Part shown: positions 44,428 through 53,984 of the stretch, in pieces | How positions within the stretch are numbered: position 1 is the first letter of the stretch | Layout: every line of letters begins with the position of its first letter | NCBI RefSeq assembly: GCF_900104625.1 | Contig: NZ_FNVZ01000003.1 | Span: 1-64,000 of the forward strand | Length of the DNA stretch: 64,000 bases | Source: Leptotrichia massiliensis | GTDB taxonomy: Bacteria; Fusobacteriota; Fusobacteriia; Fusobacteriales; Leptotrichiaceae | Direction of reading: 5' to 3' | Program-made: the position numbers and the translations under genes | The notes under the pieces: model-generated | Database searches by the model: none | What the model was told of the DNA's origin: nothing | Seen by the model: only the letters and a program-made list of their open reading frames with translations

Positions 44428-44688
44428 ATGGCAAGTAAAACAGTTACTATGACAAATCCTACAGGATTACATACAAGACCAGGTGGAGTATTTGTTGCTA
44501 AAGCAAAAGAATTTGAAAGTTCAGTAGAAGTGGAAAACGAAGGAAAAAAAGTAAATGGAAAATCTTTATTGAAATTATTATCAATTGGAATTAAAAACGG
44601 TTCAGAAGTTACAGTTCATGCTGAAGGACCTGATGCTGATGAAGCAGTTGAAGTATTAGGAGAATTATTAGCAACTATCAGAGACTAA
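44428..44688 (+). CDS. ptsH: phosphocarrier protein HPr
   Basis: 86-residue phosphocarrier that passes phosphate from Enzyme I to sugar EII proteins. The active-site His is in GLHTRPG (residues 13-19), where most HPr proteins read G-[IL]-H-A-R-P-A. The regulatory Ser region KSLLKLLSIGIKNG is present. It is monocistronic: a promoter lies directly upstream, a terminator directly downstream, and ptsI is not adjacent. It would serve the EIIBC at 33424-34818. Confidence 0.93.
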   Translation: MASKTVTMTNPTGLHTRPGGVFVAKAKEFESSVEVENEGKKVNGKSLLKLLSIGIKNGSEVTVHAEGPDADEAVEVLGELLATIRD

Positions 44689-44766
44689 TAAATTTGTAGT
44701 AATTAAGTAAAATAAAAATATTGTTTTTTATAGATTTGTTATAGAAAATATGTTTTATTGAACTAG

Positions 44767-44804
44767 AAAAAAAGACTTTCTTATTTTTAAGATTGTCTTT
44801 TTTT
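44767..44804 (+). terminator. terminator after HPr gene
   Basis: AAAAAAAGAC and GTCTTTTTTT arms with an inner TCTTA/TAAGA give a long stem ending in a T-run. Confidence 0.8.
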
Positions 44805-44977
44805 ATTTATTATTTATTTTCAAACTAACTATTCTGTGAATTTATATTTTGAACTGTTTTGTTTAATAATTGTTTTTTCTTATAATAAATCCTATTTAAA
44901 TAACGAATTTATTACAAACTTCTCCAATAAAGGATAAAAAACTAGTATTTCAAAATAATTAAAATATAATTTTTTTG

Positions 44978-45183
44978 TTTTAATAAACCGACGGAGCTTT
45001 TATTTGTTCAACTGCGACTGTTTGACGACTGTAAGGAGGAGTTTCGGAGTTGGGCAAATAAAAGTCGTAGTCTAGCCATAGGTTGTAGGATTTGCGGCAA
45101 TGAGCAATCCTACGAAAAGAAAAAATTAAAAAGTTAAATGATTAGGAATCAGTTTATGAATTAGCTATTGAACAACCAAATTT
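44978..45183 (+). repeat. multi-hairpin intergenic element, copy D (no middle hairpin)
   Basis: Near-identical to copy C in stem 1: AGCTTTTATTTG (44995-45006) with CAAATAAAAGT (45055-45065). After TAGCCATAGG the middle hairpin and its surroundings are missing. The terminal hairpin follows at once: GTAGGATTTGC (45085-45095), loop GGCAATGA, GCAATCCTAC (45104-45113). The end GAATTAGCTATTGAACAACC matches copies C and G. Confidence 0.8.
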
Positions 45184-45233
45184 ATTCTCATTTTTAAACG
45201 GAAGATAATATAATAATTATTTTTTATTAATTT

Positions 45234-45339
45234 TATACTCAAATCTATTTAAAATTAAACTACTAAAAATTATACAAATTTAAGGTTTGAGTCAAATAGT
45301 CATAACTTTTGAATTCAGTTTTAAAACAGTTTTATATAG
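45234..45339 (-). repeat. AT-rich ~105 bp interspersed repeat, copy 4 (reverse)
   Basis: Minus-strand copy. Read on that strand it ends GATTTGAGTATA and contains ACTCAAACCTTAAATTTG and, further left, AAAACTGTTTTAAAACTGAA. It lies about 50 bases after element copy D. Confidence 0.75.
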
Positions 45340-45362
45340 AATTATTTTAAAATTTATAAAAA

Positions 45363-45401
45363 AAGCAGAAAAACTCCTAATTAATAAAAATTTTCCTGCT
45401 T
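45363..45401 (-). terminator. terminator after pyrG
   Basis: AAGCAGGAAAA and TTTTTCTGCTT pair, and the minus-strand transcript continues with seven T. Confidence 0.75.
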
Positions 45402-45425
45402 AATTTGTTTTTCAATTAATTACTA

Positions 45426-47039
45426 TTATTTTTCGCTTCGTTTCTTTAATGCCGCTTTTATCCAGCCTGTGAACAATGGATGTGGACGATTTGGACGGCT
45501 TTTGAATTCTGGATGGTATTGTGAGGCTATGAAGTATGGGTGATCCTTTATTTCGATTACTTCCACGTAATTTCCGTCTGGAGATAATCCTACGATATCC
45601 ATTCCAGCTTTTTCAAATTCTTCTCTGAAAGCGTTATTAAATTCGTATCTATGTCTGTGTCTTTCAGCAATCTGAGTTCTTCCATAAACTCTTGCAGCTA
45701 AACTGTCGTCTTTTAATATACATGGATATGCCCCAAGACGCATTGTTCCTCCCATATCTTTCAGACCTTTTTGCTCTTCCATAAGGCTTATAATTGGATA
45801 TGAAGTGTCCTTTTCAAATTCTGTTGAAGTAGCACCTTTATAGCCAAGCACATTTCTTGCAAATTCTACACACGCCATTTGCATTCCAAGACAGATTCCA
45901 AAAAATGGAATGTTATTTTCCCTTGCAAATTTAATCGCTTCAACTTTTCCATCTATTCCTCTGTCGCCAAATCCACCTGGCACTAAAATTCCGTCATAAT
46001 CAGCCAGTTTTTTCACGTCAAATTCTCCAGCCTTAAAATAGTCAATTTCAACTTTTGTATCAAGATTAAACCCAGCATGCTCTATTGATTCATGAATACT
46101 TATGTAAGCATCCTTTAATTCGATATATTTTCCAACAACTGCTACTTTTACAAGTTTTTTAGGATTTTTGAATTTTTCCACCATTTTAGTCCATTCAGTC
46201 AGTAATGGCTTTTCATTTCTTATTTTAAAATGCTTGCAAATTACATCGGCAAGTCCTAATTTTTCCATGGTTAATGGTATTTCATAAAGGCTTTTTGCAT
46301 CAAGCGATTCAATAACCGCTTCTTCATCAATATCACAGAAAAGTGAGATTTTTTTCTTGATATTTTCATCAACAGGATGTTCACTTCTCACTACAATCAC
46401 ATCTGGCGAGATTCCAAGTCCTTGAAGCATTTTTACGCTGTGCTGTGTAGGTTTAGTCTTAAGCTCCCCAGCTGCTTTTAAATAAGGCAATAATGTTACA
46501 TGAATGTAAGCAATATTTTCTCTTCCAACTTCTCTTTTCAACTGGCGAATCGCTTCAATAAACGGATCACTTTCAATATCCCCAATTGTCCCACCAATCT
46601 CAGTAATTACAATATCAGAGTTATTCTCCTCAGCAGCTTTTATAACATTGTACTTAATTTCATCTGTCATGTGAGGCACAGTTTGTACAGTCCCTCCCAA
46701 AAATTCCCCACGACGCTCTTTTGCAATAATTTTTGACATAATTTTCCCAGTTGTCAAATTATTATACTTTGTCAGATTCTCATTGATAAATCTTTCATAA
46801 TGTCCTAAATCCAAGTCAGTTTCTGCCCCATCCTCTGTAACAAAAACTTCCCCATGCTGATAAGGGCTCATAGTTCCTGGATCCACATTTATATATGGAT
46901 CAAACTTTTGAATTGTAACCTTATAGCCTCTTTCTTTAAGTAATCTCCCTAAAGAAGAAGCCACAATTCCTTTTCCAAGCGATGAAACAACTCCACCTGT
47001 AACAAATATATATTTTGTTGAATCATTATGTGTATTCAT
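45426..47039 (-). CDS. pyrG: CTP synthase
   Basis: Makes CTP from UTP, ATP and glutamine. The 537-residue protein has the family length. The amidoligase domain (1-270) has [38 protein letters not shown] and [13 protein letters not shown]. The glutaminase domain (290-535) has FFGICLGMQ with the catalytic Cys and [10 protein letters not shown] with the His. It is monocistronic. AGGAGG precedes the start. Confidence 0.98.
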   Translation of the reverse strand: MNTHNDSTKYIFVTGGVVSSLGKGIVASSLGRLLKERGYKVTIQKFDPYINVDPGTMSPYQHGEVFVTEDGAETDLDLGHYERFINENLTKYNNLTTGKIMSKIIAKERRGEFLGGTVQTVPHMTDEIKYNVIKAAEENNSDIVITEIGGTIGDIESDPFIEAIRQLKREVGRENIAYIHVTLLPYLKAAGELKTKPTQHSVKMLQGLGISPDVIVVRSEHPVDENIKKKISLFCDIDEEAVIESLDAKSLYEIPLTMEKLGLADVICKHFKIRNEKPLLTEWTKMVEKFKNPKKLVKVAVVGKYIELKDAYISIHESIEHAGFNLDTKVEIDYFKAGEFDVKKLADYDGILVPGGFGDRGIDGKVEAIKFARENNIPFFGICLGMQMACVEFARNVLGYKGATSTEFEKDTSYPIISLMEEQKGLKDMGGTMRLGAYPCILKDDSLAARVYGRTQIAERHRHRYEFNNAFREEFEKAGMDIVGLSPDGNYVEVIEIKDHPYFIASQYHPEFKSRPNRPHPLFTGWIKAALKKRSEK

Positions 47040-47221
47040 TTTTCCTCCTATTTTCTATTCCTATTTATTCAATTTTAAATATTTTGGCATTTTTATAAAA
47101 TATCACTTAATTTAGTAAGATATTATTTTTTAAATTATTCTATTAAATCTCTTTTTTCAATTTTGATATATGATGATTAATAAGTATTTTTTTTATTTTT
47201 ATTTATATTCAAGTTTATTTT

Positions 47222-47467
47222 AAGCAGGGAGATCAATCGCCATCTCCCCTGTTTCGCAATAACAGTTATTTTAGCATAATTAACTAGTTAACACTTAATA
47301 ATGTTCGCGAAAGTTCTACGAACTACCCACGCTTTACGCAAAACTTTCTTATAGAAAAAAATAGAACTTGCTTTTGAATATAGATTATTTCATCATAAAT
47401 AACTATATATAATTCAAAATTTATTCCAAAAGTTCAGACAGCTATTTTTCTTCTAACGAAATTTTGC
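47222..47467 (-). repeat. multi-hairpin intergenic element, copy E
   Basis: Minus-strand copy, closest to B. Middle hairpin AGTTC-GTA-GAACT (47312-47324). Terminal hairpin CAGGGGAGAT-GGCGATTG-ATCTCCCTG (47225-47251) with one bulged G. Stem 1 arms GAAATTTTGC (47458-47467) and GCAAAACTTTC (47338-47348) flank a 110-base interior. GTTATTGCGAAACAG matches GCGAAATGAG of copy B. A plus-strand fragment of a 5' arm (ATGTCGTGATTTTTT, 47512-47526) lies just outside. Confidence 0.7.
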
Positions 47468-47588
47468 TTATTTTTTGTTTTAGTTAAATTAATTGTTTTA
47501 ATTAAACTAAAAATGTCGTGATTTTTTAAAATAAAATTATCATGAGTTTTTACATTTTTTCAGTTTGTTGCAATATATTTGCCACAAA

Positions 47589-47620
47589 AAAAGAGGAAAA
47601 AAAAAATTTTCACCTCTTTT
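47589..47620 (-). terminator. distal terminator after fba
   Basis: AAAAGAGG and CCTCTTTT pair around an A/T-rich loop, with T-rich sequence on the minus strand after the stem. It is the second of two hairpins in series. Confidence 0.6.
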
Positions 47621-47650
47621 AAACAAATTTTATTTATGTAAAACTCAAAA

Positions 47651-47688
47651 GGAATATCCCAAGTTTGAGAATAAACTTGAGATAATCC
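47651..47688 (-). terminator. proximal terminator after fba
   Basis: On the minus strand GGATTATCTCAAGTTT pairs with AAACTTGGGATATTCC over 16 positions with two mismatches and a 6-base loop, then TTTTGAGTTTT. It lies 28 bases after the fba stop codon. Confidence 0.75.
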
Positions 47689-47715
47689 AAATTAATTTTC
47701 ATTTTTTATTTGTTA

Positions 47716-48699
47716 TTATCTTGCAGCTCCAGCTTTGTAAGCTCCATTTGATCCAAATACGTTTCTGATTTTATCTTTGTAGTATTCTTTCATGTAATCT
47801 TTTGCAGGTCCTACATATTTTCTAGGATCAAATTCTCCTGGGTTTTTAGCGAATACTTCTCTGATTCCTGCTGTGAAAGCCAATCTTCCATCAGTATCTA
47901 CGTTAATTTTGGCTACTGCTGATTTAGCAGCTTTTCTTAATTCTGAATCAGGGATACCAATTGCATCTGCAATTTTTCCACCATATTGGTTAATCATTTC
48001 AACAAATTGGTGAGGTACTGCTGATGAACCATGTAATACGATTGGGAATCCAGGTATTCTTTTTTCGATTTCTTCCAAGATATCCAATCTTAATTTAGGA
48101 TCGTCTCCTGGTTTGAATTTGTGAGCTCCGTGAGAAGTTCCAATTGCGATTGCTAATGAATCAACTCCTGTTTTTGTTACGAAGTCTTCAACTTCATCAG
48201 GTTGAGTATAAACATGTTCTGCTGCTACTACATCGTCTTCGATTCCAGCTAAAACTCCTAATTCAGCTTCAACTGTAACATCGTGTTGGTGAGCGAAATC
48301 AGCAACTTGTTTTGCTTCTGCAACGTTTTCATCGTAAGGGTGGTGAGATCCGTCATACATTACTGAAGAGAATCCGTATTCGATACAGTCTTTTGCTTCA
48401 GCGAAGTTTGGACCATGATCCAAGTGCAATGCTACTGGAATATCTGATCCTGATGCTTCTACATAAGCTGTTGCAGCTTTTGCAAGCCAAGGTAACATTT
48501 CTTTACCAATATATTTTCTTGCACCTGTCGATACTTGAAGAATTACTGGTGACCCTTCTTCAACACACGCTTCGATAATTCCTTGTAATTGTTCCATGTT
48601 GTTAAAGTTAAAAGCAGGTACTGCATAACCTTCTTTATTTGCTTTAGCAAACATTTCTTTAGTGTTGCTTAATCCTAAATCTTTAAAATGATATTTCAT
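47716..48699 (-). CDS. fba: class II fructose-bisphosphate aldolase
   Basis: Zinc-dependent glycolytic aldolase, 327 residues. The zinc and substrate motifs are present: LHLDHGPNFAEAKDCIEYGFSSVMYDGSH near residue 95, the second motif around VEAELGVLAGIED, and IVLHGSSAVP. Codon use is cleaner and less AT-biased than its neighbours, as expected for a highly expressed gene. AGGAGG precedes the ATG, and two terminators follow. Confidence 0.97.
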   Translation of the reverse strand: MKYHFKDLGLSNTKEMFAKANKEGYAVPAFNFNNMEQLQGIIEACVEEGSPVILQVSTGARKYIGKEMLPWLAKAATAYVEASGSDIPVALHLDHGPNFAEAKDCIEYGFSSVMYDGSHHPYDENVAEAKQVADFAHQHDVTVEAELGVLAGIEDDVVAAEHVYTQPDEVEDFVTKTGVDSLAIAIGTSHGAHKFKPGDDPKLRLDILEEIEKRIPGFPIVLHGSSAVPHQFVEMINQYGGKIADAIGIPDSELRKAAKSAVAKINVDTDGRLAFTAGIREVFAKNPGEFDPRKYVGPAKDYMKEYYKDKIRNVFGSNGAYKAGAAR

Positions 48700-48917
48700 T
48701 TTACGCCTCCTAATATTTATTAATTAGATTAACTTCTTTAATTATATGTTACCAAATTTTCGTATAAAAATCAATAGAAAACAAAAAATAATAGTTAAAA
48801 ATAAAATATTTTTTTAAATATATGCTTAAATACCACCAAAATAAAATTTTAAATTAAATTTTGATATTGGTAATTCATACTTACTATTAATTTTAAAATT
48901 TTTTATAACAATGGTTA

Positions 48918-49637
48918 TCAATTTATTTTATTTTGATTTATCAATTCTTCCACTGTCATTCCTTTTCTAAGTACATTTTTATCTGTAAAGCCTGGAATTC
49001 CTTCAATTCTTCCACGTCTTGAAACTTGCCAGATTATCCACCTGCTATCTTCTTCTATTTTTGGAAAATATTTATAATCTGTAATCCAAATTTTATTTTC
49101 AGGAAATTCACCTTTTATATATGCATTATAAGTGTTATAATTTACATAAAAAATTACTCTCTTTTGATAGTGTTTTTCAAGTTTTTCAACCATATCTTTT
49201 AAATGCTTGATTACATCTGGTTTTTTATATTTTTTTGTAGATATTTCCAAATCAATCATTGGTGGTAAAGTTTTGTCAGAAGCTGGCACTTTGCTTATGT
49301 AAAAATCAGCTTGCGCTTCTCCACTGCTCGTCATTGTAAAAAAATGATATGCTCCCACTATAAAGCCATTCAATCTGGCATTATTCCAGTTATATAAAAA
49401 ATCTGTATCAAGAAAATTTTGTCCTTCAGTTGCTTTCAAAATAATAAATTTGTATTTCTTATCTACACGAGTCCAGTTGACTTTTTCCTGATGATGTGAA
49501 ATATCCAGCCCCTGAACTTTATATCCAGCTAATTCCGCTAAAATATCATTATGATATAAATATCCGCTAAATTCCAAAAACCCCGCTATACCTCCAAAAA
49601 TTATCATAATTGTCAAAAATTTTATAAATTTCGCCAT
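48918..49637 (-). CDS. GH25 lysozyme-like muramidase, membrane-anchored
   Basis: 239-residue protein with an N-terminal membrane helix (about 5-22) and a glycoside hydrolase family 25 domain: GLDISHHQEKVNW, FIILKATEGQNFLDTDF, VGAYHFFT and the acidic pair in PPMIDLEIST. It would cut the peptidoglycan glycan strand in the periplasm. GGAG precedes the ATG. A role in wall turnover is inferred; no phage genes are nearby. Confidence 0.9.
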   Translation of the reverse strand: MAKFIKFLTIMIIFGGIAGFLEFSGYLYHNDILAELAGYKVQGLDISHHQEKVNWTRVDKKYKFIILKATEGQNFLDTDFLYNWNNARLNGFIVGAYHFFTMTSSGEAQADFYISKVPASDKTLPPMIDLEISTKKYKKPDVIKHLKDMVEKLEKHYQKRVIFYVNYNTYNAYIKGEFPENKIWITDYKYFPKIEEDSRWIIWQVSRRGRIEGIPGFTDKNVLRKGMTVEELINQNKIN

Positions 49638-49787
49638 ATTTTCTCCATTCAGTCGTTTTTAATAACAAAATTGTTTTCAAAATTTTAATAATTTATTTTT
49701 ATTATTGAACTTGATTTTAAAGTGGTTTTTTAACAGTTTATGAAAAAAATCAGATTAATCTTATAGCTGGTTGTTATAGCGATTTTA

Positions 49788-51059
49788 TTATTTTATAACT
49801 GTCATTCCACCCATATAAGGCACTAATACTTCTGGAACTTTTATAGTTCCGTCATTCTGCTGGTAATTTTCCATAATTGCAAGCAATGTTCTTCCCACTG
49901 CAAGCCCCGATCCATTCAGAGTATGTACAAAATGGCTCTTTCCAGTTTCCTTTTCCCTGTATTTAATCATTGCACGTCTAGCTTGAAAGTCCTCTGTATT
50001 TGAGCAAGAAGAAATTTCCCTGTATTTTCCTTGGCTTGGCACCCAAACTTCCAAATCATAAGTTTTTGCCGCACTAAATCCTATATCTCCGCTGCAAAGT
50101 GCCAGCACTCTATATGGCAATTCGAGTTTTTGCAATATTTTTTCTGCACAGTTTACCATTTTTTCAAGTTCATTGTAAGAAGTTTCAGGTTTTACAATTT
50201 TTACCATTTCTACTTTGTTAAACTGATGCTGTCTTATAAGACCTTTTAAATCACGCCCTCCAGAACCGGCTTCCTTTCTGAAGCAAGCTGTATATCCACA
50301 GTAATATTTAGGCAATTCCTCTTCATCTAGAATTTCACTGTTATGCAAGTTCGTAAGTGTAACTTCTGCGGTTGGAATCAAGTACATTTCATCACCTTCA
50401 ATTTTATAGGCATCATCAGCAAATTTTGGAAGTTGTCCTGTTCCCACCATCATTTCTCGTCTAACTAATTGTGGCGTAAAAATCTCCTCAAACCCATGTT
50501 CCCCAGTATGAACATCAATCATAAACGCAATCAAAGCTCTTTCCAATCTTGCAGCTGCATTTTTATAAACTGTAAATCTTGAACCACCAAGTTTTGCCCC
50601 TCTTTCAAAGTCCAAAATCCCTAGTTCTACTCCTAGTTCATCATGTGATTTTATTTCAAAGTCAAACTCTCTTGGAGTTCCCCATTTTCTAACTTCTACA
50701 TTATCATCTTCATCTTTTCCAACTGGAGTCGTATCACTTAATTTGTTTGGAATCGTATAAGCAAGTTCCAACTGCTTTTCATCAATTTCTGCTACCTTTT
50801 GGTCAAGTTCCTTAATTTTTGCACTGACAGTCTGCATTCTCGCAAGTAATTCAGCAGGATCTTTTCCTTCCTGTTTATATTTTCCTATCAACGCACTTGA
50901 TTCATTTCTTTCTTTCTTTAACATTTCCACTTCCTGAAGCAAATTTCTTCTATCTTCATCAAATTTCAGCAATGAATCCAAATCAAAGTCACTATTTCTA
51001 TTTTTTAAATATTCTCTGACTTTATCAGCATTTTCCCTTATGTATTTCATTTCCAACAT
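49788..51059 (-). CDS. serS: serine-tRNA ligase
   Basis: Class II aminoacyl-tRNA synthetase, 423 residues. It has an N-terminal coiled-coil tRNA arm (about 25-105), motif 2 [21 protein letters not shown] and motif 3 [27 protein letters not shown] lies 12 bases before the ATG, rather far, and a second ATG three codons in is possible. It lies 21 bases after the unknown gene and is probably cotranscribed with it. No T-box leader is visible. Confidence 0.97.
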   Translation of the reverse strand: MLEMKYIRENADKVREYLKNRNSDFDLDSLLKFDEDRRNLLQEVEMLKKERNESSALIGKYKQEGKDPAELLARMQTVSAKIKELDQKVAEIDEKQLELAYTIPNKLSDTTPVGKDEDDNVEVRKWGTPREFDFEIKSHDELGVELGILDFERGAKLGGSRFTVYKNAAARLERALIAFMIDVHTGEHGFEEIFTPQLVRREMMVGTGQLPKFADDAYKIEGDEMYLIPTAEVTLTNLHNSEILDEEELPKYYCGYTACFRKEAGSGGRDLKGLIRQHQFNKVEMVKIVKPETSYNELEKMVNCAEKILQKLELPYRVLALCSGDIGFSAAKTYDLEVWVPSQGKYREISSCSNTEDFQARRAMIKYREKETGKSHFVHTLNGSGLAVGRTLLAIMENYQQNDGTIKVPEVLVPYMGGMTVIK

Positions 51060-51080
51060 AATTTTTTATTTCCTTTCTTT

Positions 51081-51860
51081 TTATATATATTTATATAGTA
51101 TTTTTTTACTTTCACTTAAATTTTCAAAATCATAATTTTTACTAAATTCTATTTTTTTTACGTTTTGGATATTATACTTTTCCACAATTTTATCATAATT
51201 TTCCACATAAATTTTTTTATAAAGTTCATCAGCTTGATTTTCCACAAAATAGTTTAAGTTTTCCATATTTTCAAAATTTAGGAAAGCTGAATCAGATTTT
51301 GTGAAATAATTTATGATATTTTTTATTATCTCATCTATTTTATCACGAATTTCGTTAAATTTTGAACCATTTTCAGTTTCAATTTTTTCTATCATTTTTT
51401 TTGCAAAAAAAGTTTTTACAAGTTTATTTGTATCTGTTGAAATTAATGAATAGTTGTATAAAATTTCAAAAAATTTATTTTTATCCCGATACAGCAGTTC
51501 ATTTCCTAATTTTACAGCATAAATTGATTCTTTGTTAAAAATACTTCTTATAAATCCATCTATTAATTTTGGAAGCTCAACTTTGCTTAACCGTTCTATT
51601 TTTTTGTCTTTTTCTTTAAATGTTTCTAAAAATTGTTTGCTTATGATTTGTTTTACATTTTCATTTTTTTTGTTTTTACTAAAATAAATATATCCCAATT
51701 CTAGTATAAATGATGGTTCTTTAACTATTATCTTAAAATTTTTGTCAAGCTGAAAATATTTTCGTTTTTCAAAATTATTTTTATATTTTAGAATAAATTC
51801 TGAAAAATTTTCTGTATTTAAAAAGACATTTTCACTTTCCAGCTTTTTATTTTCAGTCAA
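51081..51860 (-). CDS. cytoplasmic protein of unknown function
   Basis: Not recognised. The 259-residue protein is rich in Lys, Asn, Phe and Ile, has no signal peptide or membrane helix, and is predicted mostly helical (FFAKKMIEKIETENGSKFNEIRDKIDEIIKNI). It starts with TTG after GGGAGGAATT. It is sandwiched between lpxK (148 bases upstream) and serS (21 bases downstream) and most likely shares their transcript. No catalytic motif could be assigned. Confidence 0.75.
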   Translation of the reverse strand: MTENKKLESENVFLNTENFSEFILKYKNNFEKRKYFQLDKNFKIIVKEPSFILELGYIYFSKNKKNENVKQIISKQFLETFKEKDKKIERLSKVELPKLIDGFIRSIFNKESIYAVKLGNELLYRDKNKFFEILYNYSLISTDTNKLVKTFFAKKMIEKIETENGSKFNEIRDKIDEIIKNIINYFTKSDSAFLNFENMENLNYFVENQADELYKKIYVENYDKIVEKYNIQNVKKIEFSKNYDFENLSESKKILYKYI

Positions 51861-52008
51861 AATTTAATTCCTCCCTTCTGCTTCATTTTATAATCTTTGT
51901 AAAAATTTTAATTTTTTTAATAACTACAATATTTTTTATATTTGATTTTATAACTTTTATTTTTAAAATTTTGTAAAATTTTAATTTTTCCAAAACCTTA
52001 AATCCACT

Positions 52009-53022
52009 TTATTTTTCAACAATTTTAAATTCCATTTTTAAAATCATTAAATTTTCTATATTTTCATCAATTTTCACAATATCCTTTTCCGTTGTCAAAA
52101 CATAATCATAATTTTGGGCTTTTTCCTTTATTTCCAAAATTTCTTCACTTGTGTAAATGTGATGATCTGGAAATTTTATTTCATCAATATTACTTGGATT
52201 TAATTTTTTTATTGTCTTATAAAATACGACTGGATTTGCTATTGAAGAAAAAATCAGAACATTTTTATTTTTAATAATTTCTAATGGAAATTTTTCATTT
52301 CTTATATTGTTTTCATTATTTATTTTACCCAATTTTTTCCTATTTTCAAAATTTAATTTGTAAAAATAACTTTCTTCAAAAGTAGCAACAGAAATCGGTT
52401 TTTGATATTTTGCCAGTCTTTCCTTAATTTTCACAATTTCTTCTCTCGAAACATAATTACTTTTTGTAATAATAGTTTCATCAGCTCTTTTTAAAGAGTC
52501 AAGTGATTCCCGCAATCGTCCTTTTGGCAAATAATCATTCATTCCAAAAGGATTTGTTGCATCAATCAGAATTATATTTTTATCCTTTTTCAATTTTCTA
52601 TGCTGAAAGCCATCGTCCATAATAATTGTTTCCACACCACATTTTTCTTTTAAAAAAGTTGCACCTTCATAACGATTTTTACAGACTACGACAGGAATTT
52701 GAAAATTTAAGGCATGCAAATAGGCTTCATCTCCTGATTCCTTGGAAGTCGCATAAATCTTTTTTTCATCCCGTACAAGCAGTAAATCAGTTTCCCGTTT
52801 TCCTTTGTAACCTCGACTTAGAATTCCAACTTTTTTATTTTTTTCTAGATATTTCTGCACAAAATACTGCACAGCTGGTGTTTTCCCAGTCCCTCCTGCC
52901 ACAATATTTCCAATGCAAATTATTTCCACTCCATCAACCTTTTTTTCTTTAAAAATATTCAAATCATAAAGTTTATTTCGTAAAAAAACAATAAATCCAT
53001 ATATAATCGACAATAATTTCAT
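52009..53022 (-). CDS. lpxK: tetraacyldisaccharide 4'-kinase
   Basis: Phosphorylates the lipid A disaccharide at the inner membrane. In 337 residues it has an N-terminal membrane-associated helix (LLSIIYGFIVFLRNKLYD), P-loop GNIVAGGTGKTPAV, the LSRGYKG block and DDGFQHRKLKKD. Its presence shows that the organism makes lipid A. The C-terminus is divergent. It lies 28 bases after whiA. Other lpx genes are outside the window. Confidence 0.93.
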   Translation of the reverse strand: MKLLSIIYGFIVFLRNKLYDLNIFKEKKVDGVEIICIGNIVAGGTGKTPAVQYFVQKYLEKNKKVGILSRGYKGKRETDLLLVRDEKKIYATSKESGDEAYLHALNFQIPVVVCKNRYEGATFLKEKCGVETIIMDDGFQHRKLKKDKNIILIDATNPFGMNDYLPKGRLRESLDSLKRADETIITKSNYVSREEIVKIKERLAKYQKPISVATFEESYFYKLNFENRKKLGKINNENNIRNEKFPLEIIKNKNVLIFSSIANPVVFYKTIKKLNPSNIDEIKFPDHHIYTSEEILEIKEKAQNYDYVLTTEKDIVKIDENIENLMILKMEFKIVEK

Positions 53023-53050
53023 TAATTTTTCCTCAGCTTAACTTTCTTAA

Positions 53051-53953
53051 TTAGTTTTCTACCAGTCCTTTGTAAATTGTTTCCAGCCGTCTAAATCTAT
53101 TTTTTATTCCAGATTTAGAAATTTCCATTAAGTCTGCTAGTTCCTGTAGAGACATTTCCTGATTCTCTAGCCGAATTCTTGCTGTTTCGCTTAATACGTC
53201 TGTCAATTCTGAAAGACCCATTTTTTCATCAATTACCTTTATCATGTTAATCTGCTTTTCAGAAGCCGATAATTTTTTTGTTTCATTTGCGATTTCCCAA
53301 TTCATATTTCTATTAATTTTATTTCGAATTTCCTTATTTATCGTAACTTCCTCAAATTCAAAAAACGAATTTATTCCCCCAATTAAAAAAATTATATCCA
53401 AAATGTCTTCTGAATTTCTTAAATAAACAAGGCTCTTATTTTTTTTCTCTGTCTGAAAAACTTTTTTCCCCATCTGTTTAAACAAATAATACAAATAAGT
53501 GGCAGAATCTTCAGTATCCACAAAAAAGTCCATTGCATAAGCTTTTTCTGGAGACTTTATATATCCACAGCTAAGGAAAAAACCTCTAATTATACCAGCT
53601 AGCTGTTTTTCATTCTCCACAACTGAAAAATTTTTGTGAAAATAAATTTTTTTTAAAAATGATTTGTATTCCTGCTGGTTGTGCTGAGTGGGAAAAAGTA
53701 TCACTTCATACATTTTATGTGTTCCAAGACGCTTACTAATAACGTATTTTAGTTGAATTGGGATATTTGTTACTGCCCGTAAATTTGAATAAATTCTTTT
53801 AGCAAGCGATACATTTTCAGTGCTGAAATAAATTCCATGTTCTGTAATTACATTCTTTGCAATAAAAATTCCAAAAAGCTCTGCATAAACAGTATCTTTA
53901 TCTGAATTTTCCAAGTTGAAGATTTCTCTTTTTACATTTGCTGAATACGACAT
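53051..53953 (-). CDS. whiA: DNA-binding protein WhiA
   Basis: 300-residue protein related to LAGLIDADG homing endonucleases without nuclease activity, with a C-terminal helix-turn-helix (LQELADLMEISKSGIKNRFRRLE). The N-terminal SYSANVKREIFN and the central GIIRGFFLSCGYI match the family. WhiA is known from Gram-positive bacteria in cell division and sporulation control. It directly precedes lpxK here, and the usual rapZ-mgfK neighbours are not present. AAGGAGGGGG precedes the start. Confidence 0.92.
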   Translation of the reverse strand: MSYSANVKREIFNLENSDKDTVYAELFGIFIAKNVITEHGIYFSTENVSLAKRIYSNLRAVTNIPIQLKYVISKRLGTHKMYEVILFPTQHNQQEYKSFLKKIYFHKNFSVVENEKQLAGIIRGFFLSCGYIKSPEKAYAMDFFVDTEDSATYLYYLFKQMGKKVFQTEKKNKSLVYLRNSEDILDIIFLIGGINSFFEFEEVTINKEIRNKINRNMNWEIANETKKLSASEKQINMIKVIDEKMGLSELTDVLSETARIRLENQEMSLQELADLMEISKSGIKNRFRRLETIYKGLVEN

Positions 53954-53984
53954 TTTCCCCCTCCTTTTTCACTACAATAAACTT

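Noticed and set aside
48918-49637. Prophage remnant suggested by the GH25 muramidase
   Set aside because: It has a membrane anchor, no holin or phage genes nearby, and sits among housekeeping genes.
49690-49745. Sixth copy of the AT-rich repeat
   Set aside because: Only AAAACCACTTTAAAA-like sequence is shared on the minus strand; the conserved right half is absent, so chance cannot be excluded.
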